The notes beneath the pieces were generated by a model that worked only from the letters and a program-made list of their open reading frames with translations, was not told where the DNA came from and did no database searches. Shown piece after piece: positions 1-7,683 of a stretch of 11,625 bases of DNA; position 1 is the first letter of the stretch; each line of letters opens with the position of its first letter. The translations under genes and the position numbers were made by a program. The stretch lies in NCBI GenBank assembly GCA_003024985.2, contig PXIH01S0035535.1. The stretch is one strand, 5' to 3'. Source of the stretch: Euperipatoides rowelli. Its lineage: Eukaryota; Onychophora; Udeonychophora; Euonychophora; Peripatopsidae.

Positions 1-75
1 TTAACTAGTTAAGTTAAAAATTAACCATTATTTTAATTTTTTAATTTAACTTTAACTTTTTAACTCAGTTAATGC
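1..75. repeat. TTAAC-rich imperfect fold-back at left edge
   Basis: The window opens with the perfect palindrome TTAACTAGTTAA. It continues with several TTAAC/GTTAA words, so that the left part (about 9-24) can pair imperfectly with about 40-60. Low-complexity AT sequence makes such pairing easy by chance. It could equally be the inner edge of a repeat cut by the window boundary. No coding content is seen. Confidence 0.35.
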
Positions 76-1243
76 TCATCATTGGGGATAATGACTCTAA
101 ATGGCACTAAGGGCACTACATCATTGAAGAATCTTAACCCTCATTTTTGTTTGGCCAGAGTGTGAAATATCATCTCTAATAATCATATGGTTTAATTATC
201 TAAACACAGCTTTATATACAGGTGCACTGTATTTACTGGTTTATTAAAATATTTCAACAACTTAGCATAAAAAATTATTTTTAAACTTTAAAATTTCCCA
301 TGTATAGGAATGCCTAATATAAATTGAAAAGAACTTGGTCTTTCCTAAATTAAAATAAAATGGCCATTAAAAATATATATGTTTGTTTACTATCTATCAA
401 CATATTAAATAATTTCTTAAAAAATGTGCTTTAGTTAATGAAAGAAATGTTATTCAATATCTTCGATTTTTTTAATTAAACCAATTGTCCCTTTTAAATA
501 TGAAAAAAATCAATATTTAATGACGGTCTGGCAAAAAAGAAAATGACTGTACTCTTGAAAGAAAAACACACGCAAAAAAAAATCACTTGGCTAATATGTG
601 TATTAGACATTTGTGAGGCAACAATAAGTGATACAGTATATAAATGGTAATTTTATTCTTTTCTTTTTAGATTAAACTTATTATTTTACTTTTATCAATA
701 TTTGACCATTCTCTTTGTCTGGAATACAGAATACAGAGAACTACACAGTTATGGTGGAAAATAACTGTGACCAATGTTTATTAATTATTGAAAATTAATT
801 ACAACAGTCAACTATTGAATTATAAATATAAATCATTTCCAAGGCCATCTGAGTGAACGGAATAACAGTAAACGACTTGTGGTTGGGTTTAATGACGCAA
901 TGACTGTGACTATCTCTAATGCGAATTAATACTCAACAACTAATTAAAATCATCAAAATGTAAAAAAATCGGAGTTTTTGTGCAGTTCGTTAGACTGACC
1001 TCCAATCTAAGGTAAGAACAAAAGAAATTCAAACATGGTCTTGTTTGAATTAATTAGTAAAACACACATCAAAATGAAATGACCTCAAAGCACAACTGAA
1101 GCTGGTTCGAAATTGAAACAAAATATATAAAAATTGAAAAACTGAAAGCAAACTGAAAATTTTTCTTGTTTTAAGTATAGCAAGTAAGTGGATGTTAAAT
1201 GACTAAAACTGTTCTCTGGCAATTTAATTCTCTCATTCATTGC
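76..1243. other. AT-rich sequence without recognisable gene
   Basis: Both strands were read in all frames. Stops are dense and long A and T runs are frequent. A 103-codon minus-strand reading frame overlaps the right end (1085-1396), but it has Phe/Ile-rich composition typical of chance frames in T-rich DNA. I see no domain, splice-flanked exon or RNA gene. Confidence 0.5.
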
Positions 1244-1267
1244 GGAAGGCAGTGTGCGCCGCCTTCC
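1244..1267. repeat. GC-rich hairpin in AT-rich background
   Basis: GGAAGGC (1244-1250) and GCCTTCC (1261-1267) form a perfect 7-bp stem around the 10-nt loop AGTGTGCGCC. The G+C density contrasts sharply with the surrounding sequence. There is no U-tract directly after it, so it does not look like a bacterial-type terminator. Its role is unknown; it may be a remnant of a mobile element or a conserved non-coding site. Confidence 0.5.
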
Positions 1268-3204
1268 TATAGAAGTAATTGGTTTTATTTTTATTATCAT
1301 TAAAATGAAATTTAAACTTACAAAGACAAGAATATATACTGTATATGAGGGAGAGAAGATAATTCTGATAACTCCTCTATAATTTAGGCTTTTCATTTAA
1401 CAATAAAAATATTAGGCTGAAAGAAAAAAGAGATTTATCTAAAAATGGAAAAAAAAATTATTTGGCTGGACTGGGTGATTTGACATTCGCACGGCTTTTT
1501 AAGATACTACTGTTTGAAATAGCTTACACGATTTACTGTAAGGTGAGTTTATCCTTCATTTCTCTTTGGGATTAAATAAACTTACTTAAAGCCTCATTTG
1601 TTAAGGTATATAGCTGTGGAGAAGCATGAAAGAAAAACTGAACTTTTTATTCTAAGTTATTTCTTTACACAGGAAACAAAATTTGAAAGTTATGAAAAAA
1701 TATATTGAATTTGTGATGTCTAATATATTTTGATTTATGAGTATTCATACACAGTCTGTACTGTATAGGAATATTTTGCCGACTATTAATAAAGGAAATA
1801 ATAATTCAATTATACCTTCTATTAGGCTAATTTACACTGTCATCATGTCTACAAGATTCTACTCAATAAAAGAAAAGAAACAACACCTTAGTTTTATTTT
1901 CTAATTATAGCTTATAAGAATTACTCTCATTTACTCATTTATTTTCGCTAACTGTTGTTGCGATTAAACAGTGACTTTATTTCTTACCAATGTTTAAAAA
2001 GAACAATTGAGTTTAATTGTACAACGTTTGCTATCTTTTAATACTCAAAATTCAAGGGAAATACAATGCTCACTAGTGGTTGTTTACATCACATCCCTAG
2101 GCTAGATTCTCCCGCTTACAGAATTTAGGTGTTTACTTTTCAAATTGTATGAAAAAAAATAAAACATTGGCTGGTAGAGCTTTACTTTTGTTTTGTCAAT
2201 GACTTTATATTATATAATTCCTAATGGCTTTAAATCGCTAAGCTTAATATTTTTAGCTACTGTTATACAGTGTAAACTTTTGTGCACTTTTAAAATAATA
2301 AAAACAACTTGTTTAAGTTAACAAGCTATATCAATTTTCCTTGTATAGACTGCCAAAGATCCATTGAGAGAGATGAAAACACTAGATACTGTATTAGAGA
2401 TAAAATTAAATTACATAGTTACAAAATGTTTTTCTTGTAACTATTTTTAATAAATGCCTGTCACTGCCTAAAGCTAAAAAAAAAACTGCTTTTATATTTG
2501 TTTTTTTAAAGTCATATCTCTTGAAAAAAAGCATGGGAAACTAGAGAAGGAAATTACGGCTAATCGCTATATCTTGTTTGTTTACGGTGGCCATCTTTCT
2601 AGCAGTAATACCAAATTTATAGGAAAAATAACTACTTTTACACCAGTTTAATTTGAAATTAATAACTCGCACTGACTCCAATTTTGTATATGTGTAGGGC
2701 ATATTATTTTCCAAACTTTGGAATACTAAAAGTCAGATTTATGGAATTATTTGAATGAATAAATGGATTTATAAAATGAGCAAAAATTCCTTGTGAAAAA
2801 AAATTCAATTTATTTTTTTTAAAAAAAAAAAGTTATGAAATATTAAAAATATGAATTATTGATGAGGTGGGGGGGTGTTCTTTTGCACCATAGATGCCAA
2901 AGTAAAATTTTTAAAGGTTACACTTATGCCTTAATTATGGGCTATATTCAAACCTCAGTTTAAATACTTACTTATAAGATAGAAATGTTGCCTTCTATCT
3001 TAAAGAAAAATGAAACAGTTTGGATTTCTAATTGAAAAAAAAAATAGTATAGATATGGGTTGCTTATTAAGACCCAATAGAGGCTGACAACGACTATTCC
3101 TTAGTTTAGCTGTGGTTCTATCTGTTTAGATTGGGTTGCAACATATTTTGGAAAAGTTGAAAAATATTTGAAACTTTGAATTTTTATCTAACTGTTTTTG
3201 TATA
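1268..3204. other. AT-rich intergenic or intronic sequence
   Basis: No gene, RNA or element is recognised. Low-complexity tracts occur, notably a T8/A11 junction around 2813-2831 and a G7 run near 2869-2875. All frames close quickly on both strands. Confidence 0.5.
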
Positions 3205-3552
3205 ATGGTGGATGGTTTAAACTTCCTATTTTCTTTCTGGATTTTAAAACAGGTTCTAGGCTTATTGGTAATGCTAGATTATAAACCTGCATTAATAAAT
3301 CTGATTTTATATACTGACTCATGTTCTGCTTTTTCTGCTAGATATCAAGGGTATTTTTTTATTTATTTTGACTTTGCTAGATTCGAGTTTTGTCCAGGGA
3401 TGCTTTATTTTATCTCTTACCCAGCTTTAGTATTTAATCTGAATTCTTTACAGGTTCTCATTCTGCTCATGGACGTCATTTATAATGTTGCTACCCCTAC
3501 TGTCGTATTTTTTTGGTTATATACCTTTTTACTACAAGATATTTTATTCTAA
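3205..3552 (+). other. Open 115-codon frame, probably not a gene
   Basis: This is the longest open stretch in the left half. It starts at an ATG and ends at TAA (3550-3552). The translation is dominated by Phe, Leu, Ile, Tyr and Val and would look like a multi-span membrane protein, but this follows directly from a T-rich plus strand. No family motif is recognised, and there is no homologous-looking neighbour or clear promoter. Chance openness is the likeliest explanation. An exon of a membrane protein cannot be excluded from sequence alone. Confidence 0.12.
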
Positions 3553-3757
3553 TACTATTGAAACCGATCCTAACTATATTGCTGCATAAGTGTTGAATCA
3601 TATTTCTCTCTGAAACAGTATTTAGAATATTTCGGGGTTTATACGAGTAATTTTTATGCATGTCTGTATGCTTTTAATTTTTATATGTAAACTAAAGGTC
3701 GTAAAACTTTATTAGGTGTGTATGAGGTTTATGCATTCTAAATTTGTTGAGAAAATA
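3553..3757. other. AT-rich spacer, nothing recognised
   Basis: No open frame of interest, no repeat and no RNA-like fold was seen here. Confidence 0.4.
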
Positions 3758-3900
3758 GACCACCCCAATCATAAGTAGCCCTATGATAAGCACTGGGTTT
3801 ATGGTGTCAAGGTAAATAGTGTCTATTTACAATATTGACTATCCCAATTGTAATGAAGCCAAGGATAAACATGGGGGTTGTGGTGGCTTGGTATAGTCAG
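3758..3900. repeat. Two-copy diverged tandem repeat, period about 79 bp
   Basis: Copy A spans 3758-3820 and copy B 3837-3900. Both start GAC-Y-A-Y-CCCAAT. Both then carry a GCC-containing block, a GATAA/GATAAAC block, a G-rich GGG-TT-TGGTG block and an AAGGTA/TTGGTA end. By eye about two thirds of positions match without gaps. Between the copies sits a perfect 8-bp stem: GTAAATAG 3812-3819, loop TGT, CTATTTAC 3823-3830. The copies are too diverged for a recent duplication. They could be relics of a satellite or of a repeated coding or regulatory module. Confidence 0.55.
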
Positions 3901-4113
3901 ATATTGTATTCTCTTCTTCAACAAAAGTGATAGTTGTTAAGACTAGCATCTTTAACTATATTTTGCAAAGGTTAAGACAAGGTTTATAATTATTATTTAT
4001 AAATTACTTTTTAAACTATCCTGACTAACCATATTAATGCGTTAGATAGCAAATATTTATTATGCAGGAATAAAAGTGGCATAAACAAAAAAATGGATTA
4101 AACTTTAACCTAA
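3901..4113. other. AT-rich spacer
   Basis: No feature is seen apart from an 11-bp word (3941-3951) that recurs at 7246-7256, which I judge to be chance. Confidence 0.4.
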
Positions 4114-4200
4114 CCAGGTTTAACTGAATGGGTGACAGCAGGGAGCTTTAAAGAGGGCTGGAACATGGTTATGTGGAAGCCACACTCGATTCTCGATTAA
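4114..4200 (+). other. Short coding-like island
   Basis: A 28-codon stop-to-stop frame lies between TAA 4111-4113 and TAA 4198-4200. It has unusually protein-like composition for this neighbourhood: four Trp, plus Gly, Lys, Met and Pro, for example the segment EWVTAGSFKEGWNMVMWKP. Local G+C is clearly higher than in the flanks. There is no ATG-initiated gene of usable length and no obvious splice sites. It may be a relic of an exon or of a transposon coding region. The product is not recognised and the protein-like look may be coincidence. Confidence 0.2.
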
Positions 4201-5117
4201 TTAGAGATATTAATCTATTGCAGCTCATTTGTACTACAATCGTTTAGATAAGGGGCAAAAAACACATTAATAGGAATGATTATTCAAGGATACTTTTGCT
4301 GAAATAAAGATTTGAAATTATTTGACTTTAATAAAAATAGCGGAATGTTAAGCTTAAGCAAATAAAAAAACAGTTCACAAGCATTTATTATTAAAAATAC
4401 AAACTAACTAGATGTTATCTCTAAGATTTCCAAACTTTGTTACAACTAAAATTTTGATATAAAAGGTTTAAAAAAATGGTTGAACAATAAAAGATGTGCC
4501 TGGATAACCTGGATAACTCTAAGTGAACAAAAAGTAAACATTGTTTGAAATTTTACTATAAAACTTATTTGCTGAAACTTGGGATTTTTTAATATGAATA
4601 AAAAAAAATGTTAATATGAATTGATTAAATATGGAATAAAAAAATGGGATAATGATTGTAATAATAAAAATGGTGAATTGATATGACATAAAAAAAGGAA
4701 AAAAGTACTAATGATTATTTTTAAAATACTATTAAAAATTAATCTAAAATATATACTAAAGCCTATTCTTTTCTGGATTTTTACATAACTATTTATATTA
4801 AAAATATGCTTAAAAAATATAAATAGTTGCTAATCTGTTGCAGACATCATTGAAGTGTTTTGTAGAGGAATGAAGAGGAGTGAAGACAGGAATGTAAATA
4901 CCCGATTAACTTGGAGAAAATTTATCGTCAATTTCCACTTAAGTTATAAAAGTCAAATGTCCATTGCACAAAGGAGTAAGCATGACGAATCGGATGAAGA
5001 AAACAGCAGTAAGATAGTTTCTAGTTGTTGAAGCAAAAACTGTATTAAGATGACTTTTTAAGTATGATCTCTCAACAATTTGAAGAAAGATGTTTATGAA
5101 AAGTAGAAGAGTTTGGT
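4201..5117. other. AT-rich sequence; possible intron of the minus-strand gene relic
   Basis: No independent gene was found. On the minus strand this stretch lies downstream of the splice donor at 5123-5118, so it would be intronic if that gene model is right. The frame there stays open to 4939, but the composition changes. A small 9-bp tandem (TGGATAACC/TGGATAACT) sits at about 4501-4518. Confidence 0.35.
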
Positions 5118-5123
5118 ACTTAC

Positions 5124-5755
5124 TAATGATGTCTTCAATGGAGGAGCTATCACTGGTCACTTTAACATTTTTGGGAATGTCATGTCTCCTCTGAGACTTG
5201 CCTACTGTCTTCCACCGATGTTGTAGTTGGTGTTGGGGCTTTCAGAAACTAACACTGTGTCATCTAACTCTAAGTGATTTTATGCGTTCATTTGATGTAT
5301 AAAGTCTTGGATAGCATTGCAGGCTGCATTACAGATGATCATGCACAACTGTTTGGTATCTTCTCGGGTTCAATTTTTCTTAGTAAACCTTAAGAAGACT
5401 TTCTAGCATATATTTTTCTAAGTCTTTTTCTTTTTTTCTACGATAGACTTTCAGAGTCGCTACCGACTTGGGTTATTTAAGCAGGTGATTTTATTCAGCA
5501 ATTTGCGAGGGCATTCAAGAGAGATTGAAATTTTGCATCTGAATTTATACTATTTGTTTTTGAATAAAAATTCAGATCTCAGTCCTTGTTTGAAAATGAT
5601 TTGTTGCAATCCAGCCAAATGGGGTTTAATCCAATTAAAGTGGAAGCAAAGCTCAGACTCCTCTGTGTTTCTATAAAATCCATAGTGCCGAGTCATTCGT
5701 TTGTGTGCAGAATGTAACTTCCAGTTGAGGATCATTCTTGTACTGACAGTGAATC
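5124..5755 (-). pseudogene. Degenerate coding relic of an unidentified protein
   Basis: Reading leftwards, protein-like segments appear in three successive frames. The first frame (about 5755-5345) contains SDSESLS followed by the basic run KKRKRLRKIYARKSS. It is broken by TGA codons at 5734, 5695, 5581 and 5497, then TAA 5479, TAG 5440 and TAA 5392. The second frame (5369-5205) contains TKQLCMIICNAACNAIQDF and, after TAA 5282-5280, LELDDTVLVSESPN. The third frame (5241-5124) contains KTVGKSQRRHDIPKN and SDSSSIEDII. It then meets GTAAGT (5123-5118), a perfect splice-donor match. The basic and Ser/acidic segments would suit a nuclear regulatory protein, which is inference. No family is recognised. 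Stop density in the first frame is only modestly below what AT-rich random sequence would give, so the case rests on composition, raised G+C and the donor site. Confidence 0.35.
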
Positions 5756-5954
5756 TGTACTCTTCAATACTATATAAATATTCAGAGTCCGTGTATGTGA
5801 AACGCTGTCAAGGCTAAATACAAAAATTGACGAAAAATATAAATTTATAGTTTATATCCAGTAAAAACATATGGCTGTACAATACTATATAAAAATACAT
5901 AAATCCAGAAAATATATTTTTGTTATAGGCTATATATTTAAATGTCCTATTATA
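5756..5954. other. AT-rich spacer
   Basis: No feature is supported. The first frame of the neighbouring minus-strand relic may extend a few codons into this interval without a recognisable boundary. Confidence 0.35.
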
Positions 5955-6082
5955 TTAACCTTCGAGTGGGTGTGAGAAATTTTTAACATGAGCGGTCATG
6001 CGTCGTAATTTTTACGATTCATAGAATCCTATGTATAAAAGTTTCTAAATATGTGTAATAATGAAATTATTACACATATTTA
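5955..6082. mobile_element. Candidate end of a TTAA-target DNA transposon or MITE
   Basis: TTAA (5955-5958) is followed immediately by CCTTCGAGTGGGTGTGAG and then by a chain of hairpins. These are CATGA/TCATG (5987-6000, 4-nt loop), TCGTAA/TTACGA (6003-6017, 3-nt loop), CATAG/CTATG (6020-6033, 4-nt loop) and a 17-bp stem (6046-6082, 3-nt loop). A TTAA target and a C-rich 5' terminus are the signature of the piggyBac superfamily. The subterminal palindromes also fit a non-autonomous relative. No matching inverted terminus ending in TTAA was found in the window and no transposase is visible. This is therefore a single candidate end, possibly a solo or truncated copy. Confidence 0.35.
6046..6082. 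repeat. Perfect 17-bp inverted repeat
   Basis: TAAATATGTGTAATAAT (6046-6062), loop GAA (6063-6065) and the exact reverse complement (6066-6082). It is the longest near-contiguous perfect palindrome seen in the window and the last of the four serial hairpins. Confidence 0.85.
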
Positions 6083-6083
6083 T

Positions 6084-6195
6084 GTTCTATTTTTTGTCAG
6101 AAATTCCAAGAAACAGATTTTTTTTAATGATTTGAATTCTAAAATAGTTTAATTCTAAATAGTATTTTTGTTCAATTTTTTATCAGAAATTTTAA
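6084..6195. repeat. Diverged short direct repeats
   Basis: GTTCTATTTTTTGTCAGAAA (start 6084) recurs at 6170 as GTTCAATTTTTTATCAGAAA, an 86-bp spacing. Between them lies a smaller tandem: AATTCTAAAATAG (from 6135) followed by AATTCTAAATAG (from 6151). It starts directly after the 17-bp hairpin and may belong to the same element. Confidence 0.55.
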
Positions 6196-6288
6196 TATAT
6201 ATAAAAAAAATCCAACAAAGATATTTTTTTTATGAATTTATTTCTAATAGTCACAATAAAAAAAAAGTAAATAGCCAGTTCTTCTTAC

Positions 6289-6354
6289 ATTTTCCAATGC
6301 CGCTTCTTTGTCGTTAGAGCTAGAATTTTCTGGTTTAGATTTTTTAAATTGGCA
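6289..6354 (-). other. Possible short exon-like segment
   Basis: On the minus strand a frame reads KSKPENSSSNDKEAALEN and then meets GTAAGA (6288-6283), a plausible splice donor. A pyrimidine-rich tract ending in CAG lies upstream (about 6366-6385), though that acceptor's frame does not match this reading. It has the same orientation as the minus-strand relic at 5124-5755, so it could be an upstream exon of the same gene. It is very short; chance is a serious alternative. Confidence 0.2.
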
Positions 6355-6500
6355 TTAAATTCTGATTTAAAAAATGTATAAGTTCTTTCATAAATGTTTT
6401 ATAATATTTTAATTACAGGTACCTGAACAAAATACTAACATGAGTCATCACGGTGTATCTGAAAGATAAAATCAAAGGAAATCAATATATGTCTTGCCAT
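6355..6500. other. AT-rich spacer
   Basis: Nothing is recognised here. Confidence 0.3.
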
Positions 6501-6534
6501 CACTATAGGTTCGGCCACAGCCAACCTGTTTAAT
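6501..6534. repeat. Mosaic patch: inverted gag copy joined to a direct copy
   Basis: Positions 6501-6518 (CACTATAGGTTCGGCCAC) are the exact reverse complement of 7789-7806 in the retrotransposon gag region. Positions 6519-6534 (AGCCAACCTGTTTAAT) match 7271-7286 exactly in direct orientation. The two pieces abut with no gap. Homology does not continue on either side of either match. Confidence 0.7.
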
Positions 6535-6669
6535 TGACAGATGAAAAAACTCATTAATTTAGGAGCATTAAAGGCTGTATAATATTCTAGTTAAGCGCAT
6601 TAGCTAGAAATTATTTTTTAAAAATGATTTATGTATTTCAAAATATAGTTTAGTAGAAGAATCAAGTTG

Positions 6670-6705
6670 TCGTAATCTCTGTGTTTATCATAGAGCGAGT
6701 TACGA
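6670..6705. repeat. Imperfect hairpin with TCGTAA/TTACGA arms
   Basis: The outer arms are TCGTAA (6670-6675) and TTACGA (6700-6705), with inner arms CTCT (6677-6680) and AGAG (6692-6695). The outer arms repeat the motif of the hairpin at 6003-6017. Confidence 0.4.
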
Positions 6706-6884
6706 TTGGATCCTTCAAAGTTGTAAATAGACATTATGTACCATGCAACCAACAACCTAGTGTTTATCACAGGACAACTTATGAATGGGACAGTCTATTT
6801 TCTCATACAAAATCTAGAATGCATAAAACCCTACACACAAATAATAAAGTTTTGTCCAAATTTTTTTATATATATAAAGATTAA
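6681..6884 (+). other. Open 67-codon frame of uncertain meaning
   Basis: The frame starts at GTG, ends TAA 6882-6884, and includes a protein-like stretch (VYHRTTYEWDSLFSHTKSR). A second frame is open over part of the same interval, so codon evidence is ambiguous. No family is recognised and no splice or promoter context supports it. Confidence 0.15.
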
Positions 6885-7625
6885 AAGCACTTATACATTC
6901 ATAAAGATGTAAATTTCCCCATAATACATTCTATAAACTATTAATGACAGGAATATAATATAACATATGCAGACATTTTAAAAGCTATATTTCAATAGTA
7001 ATAGAATAATAAATTATTGTAATAAGCAAGGTGTATAAATGACGAAAATTACGACAGTAAGGCAAGGATAAAGTTTTGGCATCTGCATACAGAATAGGAT
7101 CTTGTAAGAAGTCAGATAGAAAATTAGTGAAAAACTGAAGTCCATAGATCAATAATATTTTTAATTAAAAAATTATTAATTTCAAAAAAATATAGGTCAT
7201 AAGTCCAAACACAATTATTAGATTTGGTCAGTCAGGAATAGTTACGACTAGCATCTGTTAGATCTCGATAAGCCAACCTGTTTAATCCAAAACACAATTA
7301 TATTATTTTTTAAAAATATATATATAATTAAGTATTAAAATTTTGATTTTAATATAGCCCATAACAAATGCATGAGATTTGGCTTTTATTAAAATATTAG
7401 TCTCTGGCATCTGCGATAAAAAAATAAGAACTATTAAACAATATTCATAACAAATTTTAAAAATTAATAATGTTTTTAGTTCCGAAATAATACGTCTTTA
7501 AAGATATTTTTTCAAGAGCATGACTTCAATTAATTACGCTTTATGATAATTTCATTTAGATAAATATCATATTTAAAATTTATTAAGGTTGGATATATGG
7601 AAACAAGCACTAATGCCTTTTCGTT
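6885..7625. other. AT-rich sequence where the retrotransposon 5' LTR and leader should lie
   Basis: A Ty3/gypsy element would normally have an LTR, a tRNA primer-binding site and a short leader before gag. I see no TG...CA-bounded LTR and no run matching a tRNA 3' end. The 16-bp source sequence at 7271-7286 and an (AT)n tract near 7317-7326 are the only notable items. The 5' end is either deleted or too decayed to recognise by eye. Confidence 0.4.
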
Positions 7626-7641
7626 AAAAAAAAAAAAAAAA
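7626..7641 (+). repeat. A16 homopolymer
   Basis: Sixteen consecutive A residues lie 42 bp upstream of the first gag ATG. It could be a replication-slippage tract. It is not a retrotransposed poly(A) tail of the element, because the element continues downstream of it in the plus sense. Confidence 0.6.
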
Positions 7642-7683
7642 TCAACAGATTTACTAAATATACAATATATTCTACAAACAAAA

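Noticed and set aside
1085-1396. 103-codon minus-strand open frame
   Set aside because: Phe/Ile/Tyr-rich composition from T-rich DNA, no motif, no splice or promoter context. Contains the GC-rich hairpin only by overlap.
3941-3951. 11-bp word GACTAGCATCT shared with 7246-7256
   Set aside because: No homology continues on either side. An 11-mer match is expected by chance in a window this long.
5485-5676. 63-codon plus-strand open frame
   Set aside because: It lies opposite the minus-strand relic and shows no family motif. The protein-like text is on the other strand.
6503-6525. GGTTCGGCCAC resembling a tRNA B box
   Set aside because: No cloverleaf can be drawn, there is no A box at the right distance, and the segment is explained by the exact reverse-complement match to gag.
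7317-7326. (AT)n tract as a possible TATA promoter of the retrotransposon
   Set aside because: AT runs are everywhere in this window. No LTR boundaries frame it.
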